From positions 806,001 through 870,000 of the forward strand of contig CAWDZQ010000003.1 in the NCBI GenBank assembly GCA_963807065.1: a DNA stretch of 64,000 nt. Direction: 5' to 3'. Shown piece after piece: positions 26,414-34,913 of this stretch. Within the stretch, counting starts at the first letter, position 1; each line of letters starts with the position of its first letter. Source of the DNA: CAWAND01 sp963807065 (GTDB lineage Bacteria > Chloroflexota > Anaerolineae > Anaerolineales > E44-bin32). Under the pieces are notes generated by a model. It searched no databases. It had not been told where the DNA came from and worked only from the letters and a program-made list of their open reading frames with translations. Made by a program: the position numbers and the translations under genes.

Positions 26414-27421
26414 TCAGATCAAAGCCAGCGCGATTCCGATCATGGCGGACAGCAGGCTCACCAGCCAGAACCGCTGCACGATTTGTGTTTCACTCCACCC
26501 ATTCAGTTCGAAGTGGTTGTGGATGGGCGCCATCTTGAACAGCCTGCGCCCCTTGGTCAGTTTGAAATACGCCACCTGCAGGATCACGCTCAGGGTTTCA
26601 CTCCCTGGGATGATGGCGATGACCACAAGCAGAGGCCATTGGCCGGTCATGAGCGCCACCGTGGCCAAGGTGGCGCCGAGCGACAACGACCCCGTGTCAC
26701 CCATGAAGAGTTCGGCTGGGTGTGCGTTGTACCAAAGGAAGGCGAACAGGGCGCCGACGATGGTGAAGCTGAAACGGAGCAGGAAGACCTGCCCCTGGAG
26801 GGCAGCGATGACGCCGAAGGCGGCAAACGCGGTTGCCGAGATAAGACCCGCCAAGCCATCCAAACCATCGGTCAGGTTGATGGCATTGCTGCCCCCAACG
26901 ATCCAGAACATGGCGATGGGCACGTACCAAATCCCAAGATCGATCACCTCGGGTACGTTGGGCAGGATCATGTTGGGCGAATGCAGCCCGTACTTCAACA
27001 CCAGGGCTGCCCCAAAGGCGATTACGATCTGCCAGACCAGCTTCCAACGGCCCCGCATGCCGATCGGCCCTTCGCGCCCTTCCTGGCGGGCCCGGACTCC
27101 CAACCAGTCGTCGTAGCTCCCCAATGCCGTGAAGGCGATCAGCACCAACAACGGCAGCAGGATCGAGTTGCCCAAGACGGTAAGATCGCTGGCGATTGAC
27201 ACCAGGTTCAAAACGCCTGTGATCAACACGACGGGGATGATGAACAGCCAGCCGCCCATCGTCGGCGTACCAAGTTTGGTGAAATGCCGGGCAGGCCCCT
27301 CGATGCGTATCTGTTGCCCCACCTTGAGCATGCGCAGGATGCGGATGAATGGCCCGCCCCAGATCACGGTCAATAGGAAGGCGATGCCGCCCAGGGTGAG
27401 CGCCATGGCAGTCTGGCTCAT
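26414..27421 (-). CDS. mraY: Phospho-N-acetylmuramoyl-pentapeptide-transferase
   Basis: MraY makes lipid I from UDP-MurNAc-pentapeptide and undecaprenyl phosphate. About ten helices are present, with KLGTPTMGGWLFIIPVV, SYDDWLGVRAR, the catalytic SNAINLTDGLDGLA, WYNAHPAELFMGDTGSLSLG and the MAPIHNHFELNGWSE loop. The start overlaps the murF stop (ATGA). Confidence 0.97.
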   Translation of the reverse strand: MSQTAMALTLGGIAFLLTVIWGGPFIRILRMLKVGQQIRIEGPARHFTKLGTPTMGGWLFIIPVVLITGVLNLVSIASDLTVLGNSILLPLLVLIAFTALGSYDDWLGVRARQEGREGPIGMRGRWKLVWQIVIAFGAALVLKYGLHSPNMILPNVPEVIDLGIWYVPIAMFWIVGGSNAINLTDGLDGLAGLISATAFAAFGVIAALQGQVFLLRFSFTIVGALFAFLWYNAHPAELFMGDTGSLSLGATLATVALMTGQWPLLVVIAIIPGSETLSVILQVAYFKLTKGRRLFKMAPIHNHFELNGWSETQIVQRFWLVSLLSAMIGIALALI

Positions 27422-28833
27422 CGGCGCTGCTCCAGTTCATTCACAATCGTGTCCATATGCATGCCGCGCGAGCCCTTAATCAGCACCACGTCGTTCGGCC
27501 CGATGTTCTTCTTGAGGAACTTAATGGCCTGCTTCGGCCGATCGACCTGAACCACATTCTCCTCGGCCAAACCAGCCCGGAGGGCTTCATCCGCAATCCA
27601 GTGAGCCTTCTCCCCAACCGTTAAAAGCTGGTCGGCGACTTCCGCCGCCCGGGCGCCCACCATCCGGTGCCCTCGCTCCTCAAAGCTGCCCAATTCCAAC
27701 ATGTCTCCCAGCACGGCCGTCTTGCGGCCGTCCAGATCGTCCAGCAGGTTGAGGGCGGCAATCGTCGACGCCGGAGCGGCGTTGTAGGTGTCATCCAGCA
27801 GGATGGCCCCCTTTGGGCCTGTCACCGCCATCAGCCGCAGCTGCGACGGTGTGGCCTGCAATCCGCTGACGATTTCCTCCCAGGTCAATCCTTCGACCAA
27901 CCCCACAGCCGCAGCCCGCAGGACCGTGTGGACCGAATGTCGCCCCAGCATTGGCACGCGGACGTGGATTGACTCCCTCTGGAAATGCAGGACGAATCGA
28001 ATGCCCTCCAGCCCCAGACCTTCCACCTCATCGGCCCACAGGTCTGAATCGCTCGAGAGGCCGTAGCTGAAGACCCGCGCCTTCGTCCGCTCGGCCATCC
28101 CCATGACCAAGGGGTCATCGTTGTTCAGGATGGCCACACCGTCAGGCGCCGGGGGCAAGCTCTCGACCAGCTCGGCTTTCCCCTTGACAATGGCGTCCAG
28201 GGTCTTGGCGCGTTCGAGGTGAACCTGGCTGATGTTGGTCACCACGCCAACGGCCGGGCGAGCGATCTTGCACAGAAGGTCAATCTCTCCTGGAACGTAG
28301 AAGCCCATTTCCAAGACGGCTCGTTGATGGCGTTCGTTCAGGTCCAGCAGGCTGAGCGGCAGGCCAATTTCGTTGTTCAGATTGCCTGGATTCTTCAGCG
28401 TTCGGTATCGCCGCTCGAGGACATCGGCGGTGAGCTCCTTGGTGGTCGACTTGCCAACGCTGCCCGTGATGCCGATTACCCGCACATCGATCTGGTTCCG
28501 CCAATGCGCCGCCACACGCTGCAGTGCCAGCAATGTGTTGTCCACCCGCAGGCTGAGTGGAAAATCCCATGCCTTGACGGCGCGCAGTTCTCCACCGCGC
28601 AGATCGACCACGGGCACGTCGCCGGCCGGCGCGTCTTCGACCAGAGCCAGCACAGCCCCGCGCTCAAATGCATCGTCGACAAAGGAGTGTCCGTCCGTCC
28701 GGGCGCCTTTCAGGGCGATAAACATCGAGCCTGGCGTGGCCTGGCGCGAGTCGACCACGGCTCCGGTGATCTTCCGATCCACCCCCGGCCGGGTCTTGGT
28801 CAGCGCCTCAACCACGTGATCGAGCGTCAACAT
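27418..28833 (-). CDS. murF: UDP-N-acetylmuramoyl-tripeptide--D-alanyl-D-alanine ligase
   Basis: MurF adds D-Ala-D-Ala to the UDP-MurNAc-tripeptide. It shows ALKGARTDGHSFVDDA, the P-loop GITGSVGKSTTKELTADVL, NPGNLNNEIGLPLSLL, EMGFYVPGEI, NISQVHLER and LLDDTYNAAPASTIAAL. At 471 residues it is typical. It follows ftsI by 15 bases; the place normally taken by murE is empty. Confidence 0.97.
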   Translation of the reverse strand: MLTLDHVVEALTKTRPGVDRKITGAVVDSRQATPGSMFIALKGARTDGHSFVDDAFERGAVLALVEDAPAGDVPVVDLRGGELRAVKAWDFPLSLRVDNTLLALQRVAAHWRNQIDVRVIGITGSVGKSTTKELTADVLERRYRTLKNPGNLNNEIGLPLSLLDLNERHQRAVLEMGFYVPGEIDLLCKIARPAVGVVTNISQVHLERAKTLDAIVKGKAELVESLPPAPDGVAILNNDDPLVMGMAERTKARVFSYGLSSDSDLWADEVEGLGLEGIRFVLHFQRESIHVRVPMLGRHSVHTVLRAAAVGLVEGLTWEEIVSGLQATPSQLRLMAVTGPKGAILLDDTYNAAPASTIAALNLLDDLDGRKTAVLGDMLELGSFEERGHRMVGARAAEVADQLLTVGEKAHWIADEALRAGLAEENVVQVDRPKQAIKFLKKNIGPNDVVLIKGSRGMHMDTIVNELEQRR

Positions 28834-28848
28834 CGCGGCACCCTCGCC

Positions 28849-30639
28849 TCAACCCCCTTCGCCCATCTGGGCCCGCACGGAATCGGGAGGGATGTGCATC
28901 AAGACCACCAGTCTCTGGACGACCTTTTGGAAGACAGGCGCAGCGACCACCGAGCCCCAGGGTGACGTCTTGGGCTTGTCGAGACGGACCAGCACCAGGA
29001 ATTGCGGATCCGGCAGCGGCCCCCAACCGATGAACGAGGCAATCGTCAGGTTGGGGTCGTAGCCGTAATCAGTTGGGACCTGGGCCGTCCCCGTCTTGCC
29101 GGCCAGGTCATAGCCGTTAACATGTGCATACTGGGTTTCACCCCCCGCGGATTGGCTGAGCATCTGGGACAGCGCTGCGGCGGTCTGCTGAGATATCGGT
29201 TGGCCGAGCGCGGTGGTCTTGGGCCAATAGGCGCCCTGGGGTCCGACCACCTCGCGCACGACATGAGGCTGAACCATCACGCCCCCGTTGGCCACGGCGC
29301 TTACGGCGGCCAAAAGCTGCACGGGCGTCACGGAAACACCCTGACCGAATGAATTCGTGCCCAGGTCTGACTCCGTCCATTGTGGATGGCGCGGCGTCCG
29401 GAGCTGCCCGGCGACTTCGCCGGCCAGATCGATTCCTGTTAGGCGGCCGATCCCGAAGTTGGCCAGATACTGATAGAAATCTTTGGCTCCCAGCTTGTCC
29501 GAGGCGACGAAGGCGAGGCAGACATTGAGGGAATGCTGCATGCACCCGGTCATGGTTTGCGGTCCCCACGCGCTCCCGTCCCAATTGATGATCTCGTGCC
29601 CCCCGACTTCAATCGATCCGGTGTCCACAAAGGTCGTGTCGGGCGTGACGACCCCGGTGTCGAGGGCGGCGGCCATGGTCAGAATCTTGAACGTCGAACC
29701 TGGTTCGTACTGCGCGCTCGCCCCAGGCGTGATCACCGGCTCTTTGCCTTGCTTGTCCGGCTTCAACCACGGCTGATAGTTGTTGGGGTCCAACTCAGGC
29801 GAAGCCGCCATGGCCAGGATTTCCCCCGAATGCGGGTCCATGACGATGATCTGACCGCTTTCAGCCAGGCTGGTCTTGAGGGCTTCGTTGAGCGCGTCTT
29901 CCACCATTTGCTGGATCTCGGTGTCGATGGTCAACACCAGGTTGACGCCCGCCGGCGGGTTCGGTTCGGGGCGAGCCTCGGGCGGGATGAGTGGCTGTTC
30001 GACGGTGATGGGTTTGCCCGCCAGCCACTCGTCGTAGTAGCCCTCCACCCCAAAGAAGCCTTTACCTTCTTCATTAACAAAGCCCAACACGTGCCCCGCA
30101 AGCGTGCCGGCGGGATAAACGCGCTTGGGTGCCGGAACCAGCGCCAAACCGCTCAGGTCGGGTGCCGTGGGGTCGGCGAGAAAACCGCGCAGGACGTCGG
30201 CCACAAATTGGTCGACCGTGATGGGCAGATTGCCGCCCTGGTCATCGGGCCGTGTGAGCCGAATCCGGAACTGGCCCTGGCTGGCCCAATCACGCGTGAG
30301 CTGATTGTGGAGATCCTCAAACGGGATGACCAGCAGCTTGGACAGCACGGCGGCGATGTCCTGCTGGCTCTGCGGGGTGAGCTGTCTGATCTCAATTTCA
30401 ATGTGGTAAAGGTTGGCATTGGTGGCCAGGATTTGGCCGTCACGATCAAAGATCTGCCCCCGCGCCGGCATGACCTGCTCCACTCGTCCCACGCTGGCAT
30501 CGCCCCTGGCGGCGAAGATCGGAGCGTAAGGTCCAAACTGTACTCTCACCAATTGAATGAGCAGCGTGGTCGCCACGAGGGCCATCACGATCAAGATGCT
30601 GGTCACGCGCACGCGGGCATGCGTGTGTTCTGGATTCAA
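28849..30639 (-). CDS. ftsI: Division penicillin-binding protein (FtsI/PBP2-like transpeptidase)
   Basis: This class B PBP cross-links septal peptidoglycan. An N-terminal membrane helix (SILIVMALVATTLLIQLVRV) is followed by the pedestal domain with RGQIFDRDGQILATN. The transpeptidase motifs are STFK (about residues 315-318), SLN (370-372) and KTGTA (515-519). The TTG start at 30639 overlaps the ftsL stop (TTGA). It has 596 residues and no PASTA domain. The partner polymerase FtsW is in the same cluster. Confidence 0.95.
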   Translation of the reverse strand: MNPEHTHARVRVTSILIVMALVATTLLIQLVRVQFGPYAPIFAARGDASVGRVEQVMPARGQIFDRDGQILATNANLYHIEIEIRQLTPQSQQDIAAVLSKLLVIPFEDLHNQLTRDWASQGQFRIRLTRPDDQGGNLPITVDQFVADVLRGFLADPTAPDLSGLALVPAPKRVYPAGTLAGHVLGFVNEEGKGFFGVEGYYDEWLAGKPITVEQPLIPPEARPEPNPPAGVNLVLTIDTEIQQMVEDALNEALKTSLAESGQIIVMDPHSGEILAMAASPELDPNNYQPWLKPDKQGKEPVITPGASAQYEPGSTFKILTMAAALDTGVVTPDTTFVDTGSIEVGGHEIINWDGSAWGPQTMTGCMQHSLNVCLAFVASDKLGAKDFYQYLANFGIGRLTGIDLAGEVAGQLRTPRHPQWTESDLGTNSFGQGVSVTPVQLLAAVSAVANGGVMVQPHVVREVVGPQGAYWPKTTALGQPISQQTAAALSQMLSQSAGGETQYAHVNGYDLAGKTGTAQVPTDYGYDPNLTIASFIGWGPLPDPQFLVLVRLDKPKTSPWGSVVAAPVFQKVVQRLVVLMHIPPDSVRAQMGEGG

Positions 30640-31103
30640 GGCTGCCCCCCTGACTTGCCAAACACACGCGTCAGCCATTCGCCCAGCGTCTCGGTGTAGG
30701 CGGGGGACAGCATGGCCGCTGAGCCGTCCGTATTAGCCGGGGGCCTGGGCGCAACAAACGGCGCCGGCGGCTTATAGCCCGGCACCTTGAGGTATTGAAT
30801 CTCATCGGGGGAAGCGGGGTGGAAACCGAGGGCAATCGCCCTCGCCATCATCCGCTCGGGTGCCGTCAACACCGCCAGCTGGGCGTTCAGCTCCTTGTTG
30901 GCCTGGAACAGATCTTGCTTGCGGGATTGGAGCGTCAACACCTGACGCCCGGCGTCGGCGACTTTAGCGCTCACTGCCAGATACATCCCCCCCACGCAAA
31001 GCAGAGTGATCACCAGCAGGACAGCCCTGCTGGTGGAACGCACAGCAAGGCGCCAACCTGTGCGCCGCGAGGCCTGAGGTCGTCTTTGATTTGCAGCCGT
31101 CAT
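30636..31103 (-). CDS. ftsL: FtsL-like bitopic division protein
   Basis: The position between rsmH and ftsI, one membrane helix (RAVLLVITLLCVGGMYLAV) and a following coiled coil (RQVLTLQSRKQDLFQANKEL) fit FtsL/DivIC. The protein ends in a Pro-rich extracytoplasmic tail longer than in E. coli FtsL. The ATG at 31103 is preferred; an upstream GTG is possible. The call relies mainly on topology and context. Confidence 0.75.
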   Translation of the reverse strand: MTAANQRRPQASRRTGWRLAVRSTSRAVLLVITLLCVGGMYLAVSAKVADAGRQVLTLQSRKQDLFQANKELNAQLAVLTAPERMMARAIALGFHPASPDEIQYLKVPGYKPPAPFVAPRPPANTDGSAAMLSPAYTETLGEWLTRVFGKSGGQP

Positions 31104-31136
31104 GACGTACACCACCCAACGCGTTCATTGCAAGGT

Positions 31137-32090
31137 TCATGCCTGCCCCACATACTCTGCCACTCTCATTCGTGCGCTGCGGGCGCGTGGGTTGATCGCA
31201 ATTTCGGCCTCGCTGGGCCGAATGGCCTTGCGGCTAACGATCTTCACTCTTGCTTGGTGGCCGCAGGTGCACGTCGGCTGATCCGGCGGGCAGATGCAGT
31301 CCATCGACTCACGTTTGAAGTACTGCTTCACCAGACGGTCCTCAAGCGAATGGAAGCTGATTACCACCAGCCGACCTCCGGTCTCCAACTGGGCAACCGC
31401 AACCTGCAGTCCCTTTTCAAGCTGGCCAAGTTCATCATTGACCGCCATGCGCAGCGCTTGAAACGTCTTGGTTGCCGGATGTCGCCTTCCGCCTGCCCGG
31501 CCCACGGACTGGGCCACGATTCCAGCCAACTGGCCGGTTGACTCCACCGGCCTGGCGTCGACGATGGCCCTGGCAATCCGCTTCGATCGTCTCTCTTCTC
31601 CGAGCGTGAAGAGGACATCCGCCAGGTCGGCTTCGGGCCAGGTGTTGACCAGATCGGCGGCTCGCAGGCTTTGTTGCGGATCGAAGCGCATGTCGAGTGG
31701 GCCGTCCTCTTTGAGTGCGAACCCCCGGCTGGGCTCATCGAGCTGCATGGACGACAGACCGAGATCGAGCAGAACCCCATTCACTGCTTGCCAGCCAAGG
31801 CGTTGCACCTGCCCATCCATTTCCGCGTAGGGTGCATGGCGGAGATGCACCCGATCGCCAAACTCGGCCAGCGCCGCACCGGCGATCTCAAGCGCCGCGG
31901 GATCTCGATCCAGGCCAAGCAGAAGCCCGTCGGGAACCGAGCCCCGGAGCACCCCGGCGGCATGACCCCCGGCACCCACCGTGCCGTCGATGTATCGCTG
32001 GCCGGGGCGCGGACGAAGTGCCGCCAGCACTTCCTGGTAAAGAACGGGACGGTGAGGAGGTGCTTGCGGGGCGTCAAATGACGGCCCCAT
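31137..32090 (-). CDS. rsmH: 16S rRNA m4C1402 methyltransferase RsmH (MraW)
   Basis: RsmH methylates N4 of C1402 in 16S rRNA. Motifs are HRPVLYQEVLAALRP, DGTVGAGGHA, LGLDRDP, LLDLGLSSMQLDEPSRGFAL, PLDMRFDP, FQALRMAVNDEL and VVISFHSLEDRLVK. At 317 residues it is normal. It starts 3 bases after the mraZ stop. Confidence 0.97.
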   Translation of the reverse strand: MGPSFDAPQAPPHRPVLYQEVLAALRPRPGQRYIDGTVGAGGHAAGVLRGSVPDGLLLGLDRDPAALEIAGAALAEFGDRVHLRHAPYAEMDGQVQRLGWQAVNGVLLDLGLSSMQLDEPSRGFALKEDGPLDMRFDPQQSLRAADLVNTWPEADLADVLFTLGEERRSKRIARAIVDARPVESTGQLAGIVAQSVGRAGGRRHPATKTFQALRMAVNDELGQLEKGLQVAVAQLETGGRLVVISFHSLEDRLVKQYFKRESMDCICPPDQPTCTCGHQARVKIVSRKAIRPSEAEIAINPRARSARMRVAEYVGQA

Positions 32091-32093
32091 CCC

Positions 32094-32534
32094 CTACTCC
32101 CCCGACGACAAATCGAATTCGATGAAGCGCTTGGCATTGACCTCAGGATCGCTGACCGAGGCCAATTCACCTAACCAGAGTTCGGAACTCCAGATCTCGA
32201 AGTACTCCCCGGCGCCGACAATGGTCACCTCGCCGTCCAGCTGCGCATACTCCCTCTGGAATGTAGGGACCAGGATTCTGCCGGCCGAGTCGAGGCCGAT
32301 GTCTGCCGCCCGCCCGAACATCACACGGCGGATGGCCCTCGCTTCGGGATTGGTGGTGGTGAGGGTGGCGGCGCGGTGGGCCATTCGTTGGAAGTCATCC
32401 GTGGTATAAACCACCAGATTGCGTTCGAAACCCTGCGTGACAAACGCGCCGGAGGCCAAGGCAGCCCGAAAGCTAACCGGTATCGTGATCCGGCCCTTGG
32501 AGTCGATCGAATGGGAGAACTGCCCTAGGAACAT
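32094..32534 (-). CDS. mraZ: Transcriptional regulator MraZ
   Basis: MraZ has two AbrB-like domains, each with the DxxGRI/xxP signature: FSHSIDSKGRITIPVSFRAA and IGLDSAGRILVPTFQREYA. It represses the division cluster by binding TGGGN repeats, which are present upstream (32581-32605). The ATG at 32534 gives 146 residues, the family length. The longer upstream frame crosses the promoter and is rejected. Confidence 0.96.
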   Translation of the reverse strand: MFLGQFSHSIDSKGRITIPVSFRAALASGAFVTQGFERNLVVYTTDDFQRMAHRAATLTTTNPEARAIRRVMFGRAADIGLDSAGRILVPTFQREYAQLDGEVTIVGAGEYFEIWSSELWLGELASVSDPEVNAKRFIEFDLSSGE

Positions 32535-32580
32535 CTGTTCTATTCTCTGCCTAAACGCCAAGACGCCGGCGGCTCCGGCG

Positions 32581-32605
32581 TCCCACTTCGTCCCACTTTC
32601 CCCCA
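32581..32605 (-). promoter_or_regulatory. MraZ-binding repeat box
   Basis: On the minus strand three direct repeats, TGGGG, TGGGA and TGGGA, occur with exact 10-base periodicity (5-base spacers), 47-71 bases before the mraZ start. This matches the known MraZ operator of TGGGN repeats and predicts autoregulation of the whole cluster. Confidence 0.85.
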
Positions 32606-32616
32606 CAATCTGACAC

Positions 32617-32645
32617 AGCATATACCATTTTTTGGGGGGACGCAA
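32617..32645 (-). promoter_or_regulatory. Promoter of the division/wall cluster
   Basis: On the minus strand TTGCGT, 17 bases, then TATGCT immediately precede the MraZ boxes. The match to the -35 consensus is weak (TTG only), but spacing and position fit. Confidence 0.5.
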
Positions 32646-32790
32646 GCCTGAACATCCACCCTTTCGGCTGGTACCGTCCTCCTAGCCTAGGAAACTCACT
32701 TCACGAAAAGCGGGGGAGGCTTCGGCTTGGGCGCCCGCCCCACCCAGCCTGCTGGATCTCCGGCGAACCCCGCGCCGGGCGGGGGGACTT

Positions 32791-32818
32791 AAAGTCGAAC
32801 CGGCCCCGAAGGGCCGGT
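32791..32818 (-). terminator. Hairpin terminator after rnpB
   Basis: On the minus strand ACCGGCCC-TTCG-GGGCCGGT forms a stable tetraloop hairpin followed by TCGACTTT, just past the RNase P RNA 3' end. Confidence 0.55.
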
Positions 32819-32822
32819 GGGT

Positions 32823-33282
32823 GGGGCAGGTCGTCCTGTAAGCCGCGTTCTGTCCAGTGGGCAGTTTCGAATCGGCAGAGCCGATCGACACACACCACGT
32901 GGGCGATCATCTATCTGGACCCGACCTTGCGGCCGGGCTCGAGCGGCCGACCCGGAGCTGATGGGGAACGAGCGGGTCCCCGTCCCGAAGGACGTCACTC
33001 CTGCTTGGCCTTGCTCCCGGTGGGGGTTGCCTGGCCGCCGGCATTGCTGCCGGCGCCGGTGGTCTCTTACACCGCCTTTTCACCCTTACCCGAAAATCGA
33101 AGCATCACGTGATCTCGCCAGAGCGAGCTTCAGCGACGTCGACTTTCGGGCGGTCCTTTTCTGTGGCCCTATCCGCGGGTTGCCCCGCCCGGGTGTTACC
33201 CGGCACCTTGCTCTGTGGAGCGCGGACTTTCCTCGGACGGCGTATCGCCGCCCGCGATCGCCCGGATGACCTTGCCTTCCCC
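32823..33282 (-). ncRNA. rnpB: RNase P RNA, type A
   Basis: RNase P RNA is the catalytic RNA that trims tRNA 5' ends. On the minus strand the universal segments appear in order: GAGGAAAGTCCG near the 5' end, AGGGTGAAAAGGCGGTGTAA and GAGACCACCG in the middle, and ACAGAACGCGGCTTACAG at the 3' end. P1 can form between GGCAAGGTCATCC and GGACGACCTGCC, which sets the ends to within about 10 bases. Small open frames in this span are not genes. Confidence 0.95.
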
Positions 33283-33437
33283 AGATGATAAGCGTAAAGG
33301 TGAGGGGGGTCAACGGACTCCTCAATTCGGGCAAGGTCCGGCGCCTGCGCGTCTAACTCATTTCTGATGTTGCGGGGCTATCCTATGGATGATTGTTGGC
33401 TGGACCCGGGGTCGGGTCGCACCGACATCTCGCGTGC

Positions 33438-33466
33438 TTGCTATCCACCTGGGCGGGCGATATAAT
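33438..33466 (+). promoter_or_regulatory. Sigma-70-type promoter of fmdB-like gene
   Basis: TTGCTA, a 17-base spacer and a perfect TATAAT (33461-33466) give a transcription start near 33473, about 26 bases before the ATG at 33499. Confidence 0.7.
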
Positions 33467-33498
33467 GCGGATCGGGTGGGGCAAGATGGAGGAATTTG

Positions 33499-33780
33499 AT
33501 GCCCGTCTACGCGTACCGGTGTGAAAACTGCGGCGTTCAGTTTGAACGCCACCAGAAGTTCAGCGACAAACCCTTGGCCAAGTGCCCTGAGTGCGGCAAG
33601 AAGAAGCTGCGAAAGCTCTTTCAGCCGGTCGGGATTGTGTTCAAGGGGTCAGGTTTCTACGTGACCGACAACCGTTCGTCCAAGAACCCGGCGTCGCGCT
33701 CCAGCCACGGCGCATCGGGCGAGTCCTCCACCAAGCCTGAGCCGGAAACGAAAGCCGCCCCGTCAACGAAAGAAGACTAG
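33499..33780 (+). CDS. FmdB-family zinc ribbon protein
   Basis: The N-terminal zinc ribbon reads MPVYAYRCENCGVQFERHQK ... KCPECGKKKLRKLFQPVG, the FmdB/CxxC_CxxC_SSSS regulatory-protein pattern. It is followed by GIVFKGSGFYVTDNR and a low-complexity Ser/Lys/Pro tail. The start is set by GGAGG 6 bases upstream. The family is widespread, and its role, possibly regulatory or chaperone-like, is not established. Confidence 0.88.
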   Translation: MPVYAYRCENCGVQFERHQKFSDKPLAKCPECGKKKLRKLFQPVGIVFKGSGFYVTDNRSSKNPASRSSHGASGESSTKPEPETKAAPSTKED

Positions 33781-33804
33781 GGCAGCTCGGCCTCGTGTTT
33801 TGTG

Positions 33805-33827
33805 GCGGCCCATCGGGCCGCTTTTTT
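33805..33827 (+). terminator. Intrinsic terminator of fmdB-like gene
   Basis: GCGGCCC-ATC-GGGCCGC is followed by TTTTTT, 24 bases after the stop codon. Confidence 0.9.
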
Positions 33828-33833
33828 GTTTGG

Positions 33834-34136
33834 CTACATCTGAAAACCACTGGAGGCCGATACCACTTTCCACTCGAAATTGGTGACAAACTCCAACAAG
33901 TTGTCCTTAAGGCTGCCCCAATCGTCGGTGGCCAGGGCGATCTCCATTTCCCCCAAATCGTCCGTCACCCCGCCGGTGAGGATCTGCGGGCGGTCCCCAT
34001 AGGTCGTGTACCAGGCCTCGGTGGGTTGAATCCCCAAACGCTGCATCCCCGGCACGAATTCGCGGACCACAAACTCGAAGTACTCTTGTTCGCGCCCTGG
34101 GACGATATCCCACGTCATCAAGAGCTTGACGGCCAT
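33834..34136 (-). CDS. Small protein, possible dimeric alpha/beta barrel
   Basis: The 100-residue protein has a beta-alpha-beta-beta-alpha-beta feel: VKLLMTWDIVPGREQEYFEF, AWYTTYGDRPQILTGGVTDD, then LLEFVTNFEWKVV. This resembles NIPSNAP or antibiotic-monooxygenase-like ferredoxin folds, but no signature residue is diagnostic. It stands alone, between an fmdB-like gene on the other strand and an MBL-fold hydrolase. Function unknown. Confidence 0.6.
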   Translation of the reverse strand: MAVKLLMTWDIVPGREQEYFEFVVREFVPGMQRLGIQPTEAWYTTYGDRPQILTGGVTDDLGEMEIALATDDWGSLKDNLLEFVTNFEWKVVSASSGFQM

Positions 34137-34198
34137 GGTTTCCTTACCTCACGTGAGCCTGCCTGGAACGGCAGGGAACATTCAATTTTACCGAGCGA

Positions 34199-34840
34199 TC
34201 ACCCGTTCCGCTCAAGCAAAACCACCTGGGTCTCTTCCGAGAGCGCACTCTTGCTTATTTTGAGCGAGGGCTGAGCTTCAGCATTGGAGATGCCCATCTC
34301 GGACAGGAAGGGCTCAATCGCGCCCAGCTCCAGTTTCTCCTTGCCCGTCTTGTAGTGCATTGGGATCACCAGAGAGGGTTCGATCAGACTGATCGTCTCA
34401 GCCGCCTGCGCTGGTGTAAGTGCCGTGCCGCCTCCGACGGGTACTATGGCCACATCGACGGCGCCCAGATCTTCGATCTGCGACTGCGACGGCACGCTGC
34501 TCAGATCGCCGAGATGGACCACCGACACATCTTCGTACTCAAACATGAACAGGATGTTGCGCCGGCCGTTTTCTTCTTCCTTTTTGCCGCCATCGAGCAC
34601 GATGCCGGTGATGAACACGCCGCCGATCTCATACTCCCCCGGGCTGGCGAGCGCGCGGTAGCCCTTGCGAACGCTGTCGAGGGACGCGTGGCCGGGGGCG
34701 TCATGGCTGATGGTGACAATGTCGGCTTTCAGCTTGAGCTGCGGCAGACCGGTGTTGGAGCCAAAGGGATCCGTCACCACGGTGGCCAAACCGCGCTGGG
34801 TCAAACGGAAGCAAGAAAGCCCGTGCCAGATGATCTCCAT
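34199..34840 (-). CDS. MBL-fold metal-dependent hydrolase (UlaG-like)
   Basis: The beta-lactamase-type fold of the Lactamase_B_3/UlaG group shows IIWHGLSCFRL, VVTDPFG, TISHDAPGHAS (in place of the usual HxHxDH), VHLGDLSSVPSQSQI, VDVAIVPVGGGTALTPAQA and PMHYKTG. At 213 residues it is compact. Metal dependence is expected from the family, but the first histidine cluster is reduced, so activity is uncertain. Confidence 0.75.
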   Translation of the reverse strand: MEIIWHGLSCFRLTQRGLATVVTDPFGSNTGLPQLKLKADIVTISHDAPGHASLDSVRKGYRALASPGEYEIGGVFITGIVLDGGKKEEENGRRNILFMFEYEDVSVVHLGDLSSVPSQSQIEDLGAVDVAIVPVGGGTALTPAQAAETISLIEPSLVIPMHYKTGKEKLELGAIEPFLSEMGISNAEAQPSLKISKSALSEETQVVLLERNG

Positions 34841-34901
34841 GCACCCTCCTGAACGATGTGCGCGTGATTATACACGAGGCGTTTGGCCACCGGCAAAAGC
34901 C

Positions 34902-34907
34902 TATAAT
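34902..34907 (+). promoter_or_regulatory. -10 element placing transcription start at the ATG
   Basis: A perfect TATAAT ends 6 bases before the ATG at 34914, so the expected transcription start coincides with the start codon (leaderless mRNA). No Shine-Dalgarno sequence and no good -35 are visible. Confidence 0.45.
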
Positions 34908-34913
34908 CGGGAT

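Noticed and set aside
32682..33334. Several open frames on both strands
   Set aside because: They lie within or beside the RNase P RNA and have no ribosome sites.
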